From the NCBI GenBank assembly GCA_030426005.1, contig JAUHZM010000164.1:1-6859 (forward strand): a stretch of DNA of 6,859 nucleotides, in the 5' to 3' direction. This DNA is from Gammaproteobacteria bacterium. GTDB lineage: Bacteria; Pseudomonadota; Gammaproteobacteria; Arenicellales; Arenicellaceae. The position numbers were made by a program, and so were the translations under genes. The notes beneath the pieces were generated by a model. The model was not told the origin of the DNA and searched no databases. It saw only the letters and a list, made by a program, of their open reading frames with translations. Shown in pieces: positions 6,621-6,859 of this stretch (the stretch's first letter is position 1; the number at the start of each line of letters is the position of its first letter).

Positions 6621-6859
6621 TATGGTGGGGAGGAGGACGGGTCCATGACCCAGGATGAGAAGGACTACATCACGAGCAACACGCAGAAATGGTCTCTAGT
6701 CTACATGGGCATGGGATTTGCCGCACTGTTCGGTGCCATCATTCAGTCGTACAGCTTCAACTACATGGGCCAGCGCCTCGCGCAGCGCGTGCGCGTCCTC
6801 ATGATGGCGGCTCTGCTCAAGCAGGAGGTGGGATTCTTTGACAAGGAGAGCAACTCCTC
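6621..6859 (+). other. Eukaryotic-like ABCB (P-glycoprotein-type) transporter fragment joined in frame
   Basis: From about residue 344 of the open frame the protein no longer looks like AbgT. It reads as an acidic loop (GGEEDGSMTQDEKDY), a membrane helix (about 367-388, SLVYMGMGFAALFGAIIQ) and then NYMGQRLAQRVRVLMMAALL (390-409), KQEVGFFDKESNS (410-422). This follows the pattern of the second transmembrane domain of eukaryotic full-length ABCB exporters: helix, then G..L..R.R...... L.Q.V..FD...N(S/T). In human P-glycoprotein the matching piece ends RQDVSWFDDPKNTTG. The ABC ATPase domain would lie beyond the window. Of the 76 codons from 6630 to 6857, 64 end in G or C, against 27 of the 60 codons at 6438-6617 (hand counts). 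Bacterial MsbA-like exporters also carry an R..VR....L.Q.V.FFD pattern, so a GC-rich bacterial source is less likely but not excluded. The exact border is uncertain (6609-6630). Confidence 0.72.

Noticed and set aside
5592..6859. A novel functional AbgT-ABC fusion transporter
   Set aside because: Both domains are broken in the middle of membrane regions and the composition changes sharply at the join, which points to a chimera rather than a designed or evolved fusion.

Overview
The window reads as a chromosomal segment of a gammaproteobacterium, probably marine (the habitat is inferred; no marker gene proves it). All genes lie on the + strand. Gene order is fabF (3' part), pabC, mltG, tmk, holB, pilZ, tatD, then an AbgT-family transporter. 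The fabF to tatD order is the well-known conserved neighbourhood of Pseudomonas and relatives, and every product is recognisable from its motifs.

Bases 1-4235 are a tightly packed housekeeping block. The C-terminal 234 residues of beta-ketoacyl-ACP synthase II are followed after 13 bp by aminodeoxychorismate lyase. PabC overlaps the septum-linked lytic transglycosylase MltG by 23 bp, and tmk follows after 5 bp. The tmk stop overlaps the holB start by 4 bp (ATGA). The block combines fatty acid elongation, p-aminobenzoate and folate supply, peptidoglycan processing, dTTP supply and the clamp loader delta-prime subunit, and it looks like one translationally coupled operon.

Bases 4236-5544 hold pilZ, an atypical PilZ protein of the type IV pilus kind without the usual c-di-GMP motifs, and the metal-dependent hydrolase tatD. 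They are separated by gaps of 45 and 91 bp. The pilZ start has a -10-like TATAAA only 6 bp upstream and no Shine-Dalgarno, so a leaderless mRNA is possible.

Bases 5592-6859 are the unusual part. An AbgT-type p-aminobenzoyl-glutamate transporter starts normally with a good ribosome binding site and can be followed to about residue 342. The frame then runs, without a stop, into sequence that no longer looks like AbgT. The last ~76 codons resemble the start of the second membrane domain of a eukaryotic full-length ABCB (P-glycoprotein-like) transporter. Third-position G+C jumps from 27 of 60 codons just before the join to 64 of 76 after it (hand counts). The simplest reading is a chimeric join between a bacterial and a eukaryotic (perhaps microalgal or protist) sequence near 6612-6630, rather than a real fusion gene.

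No tRNA, rRNA, CRISPR array, insertion sequence or convincing terminator was seen. Apart from the 3' join I see no undescribed system; the remainder is a conventional housekeeping locus with a few small peculiarities.
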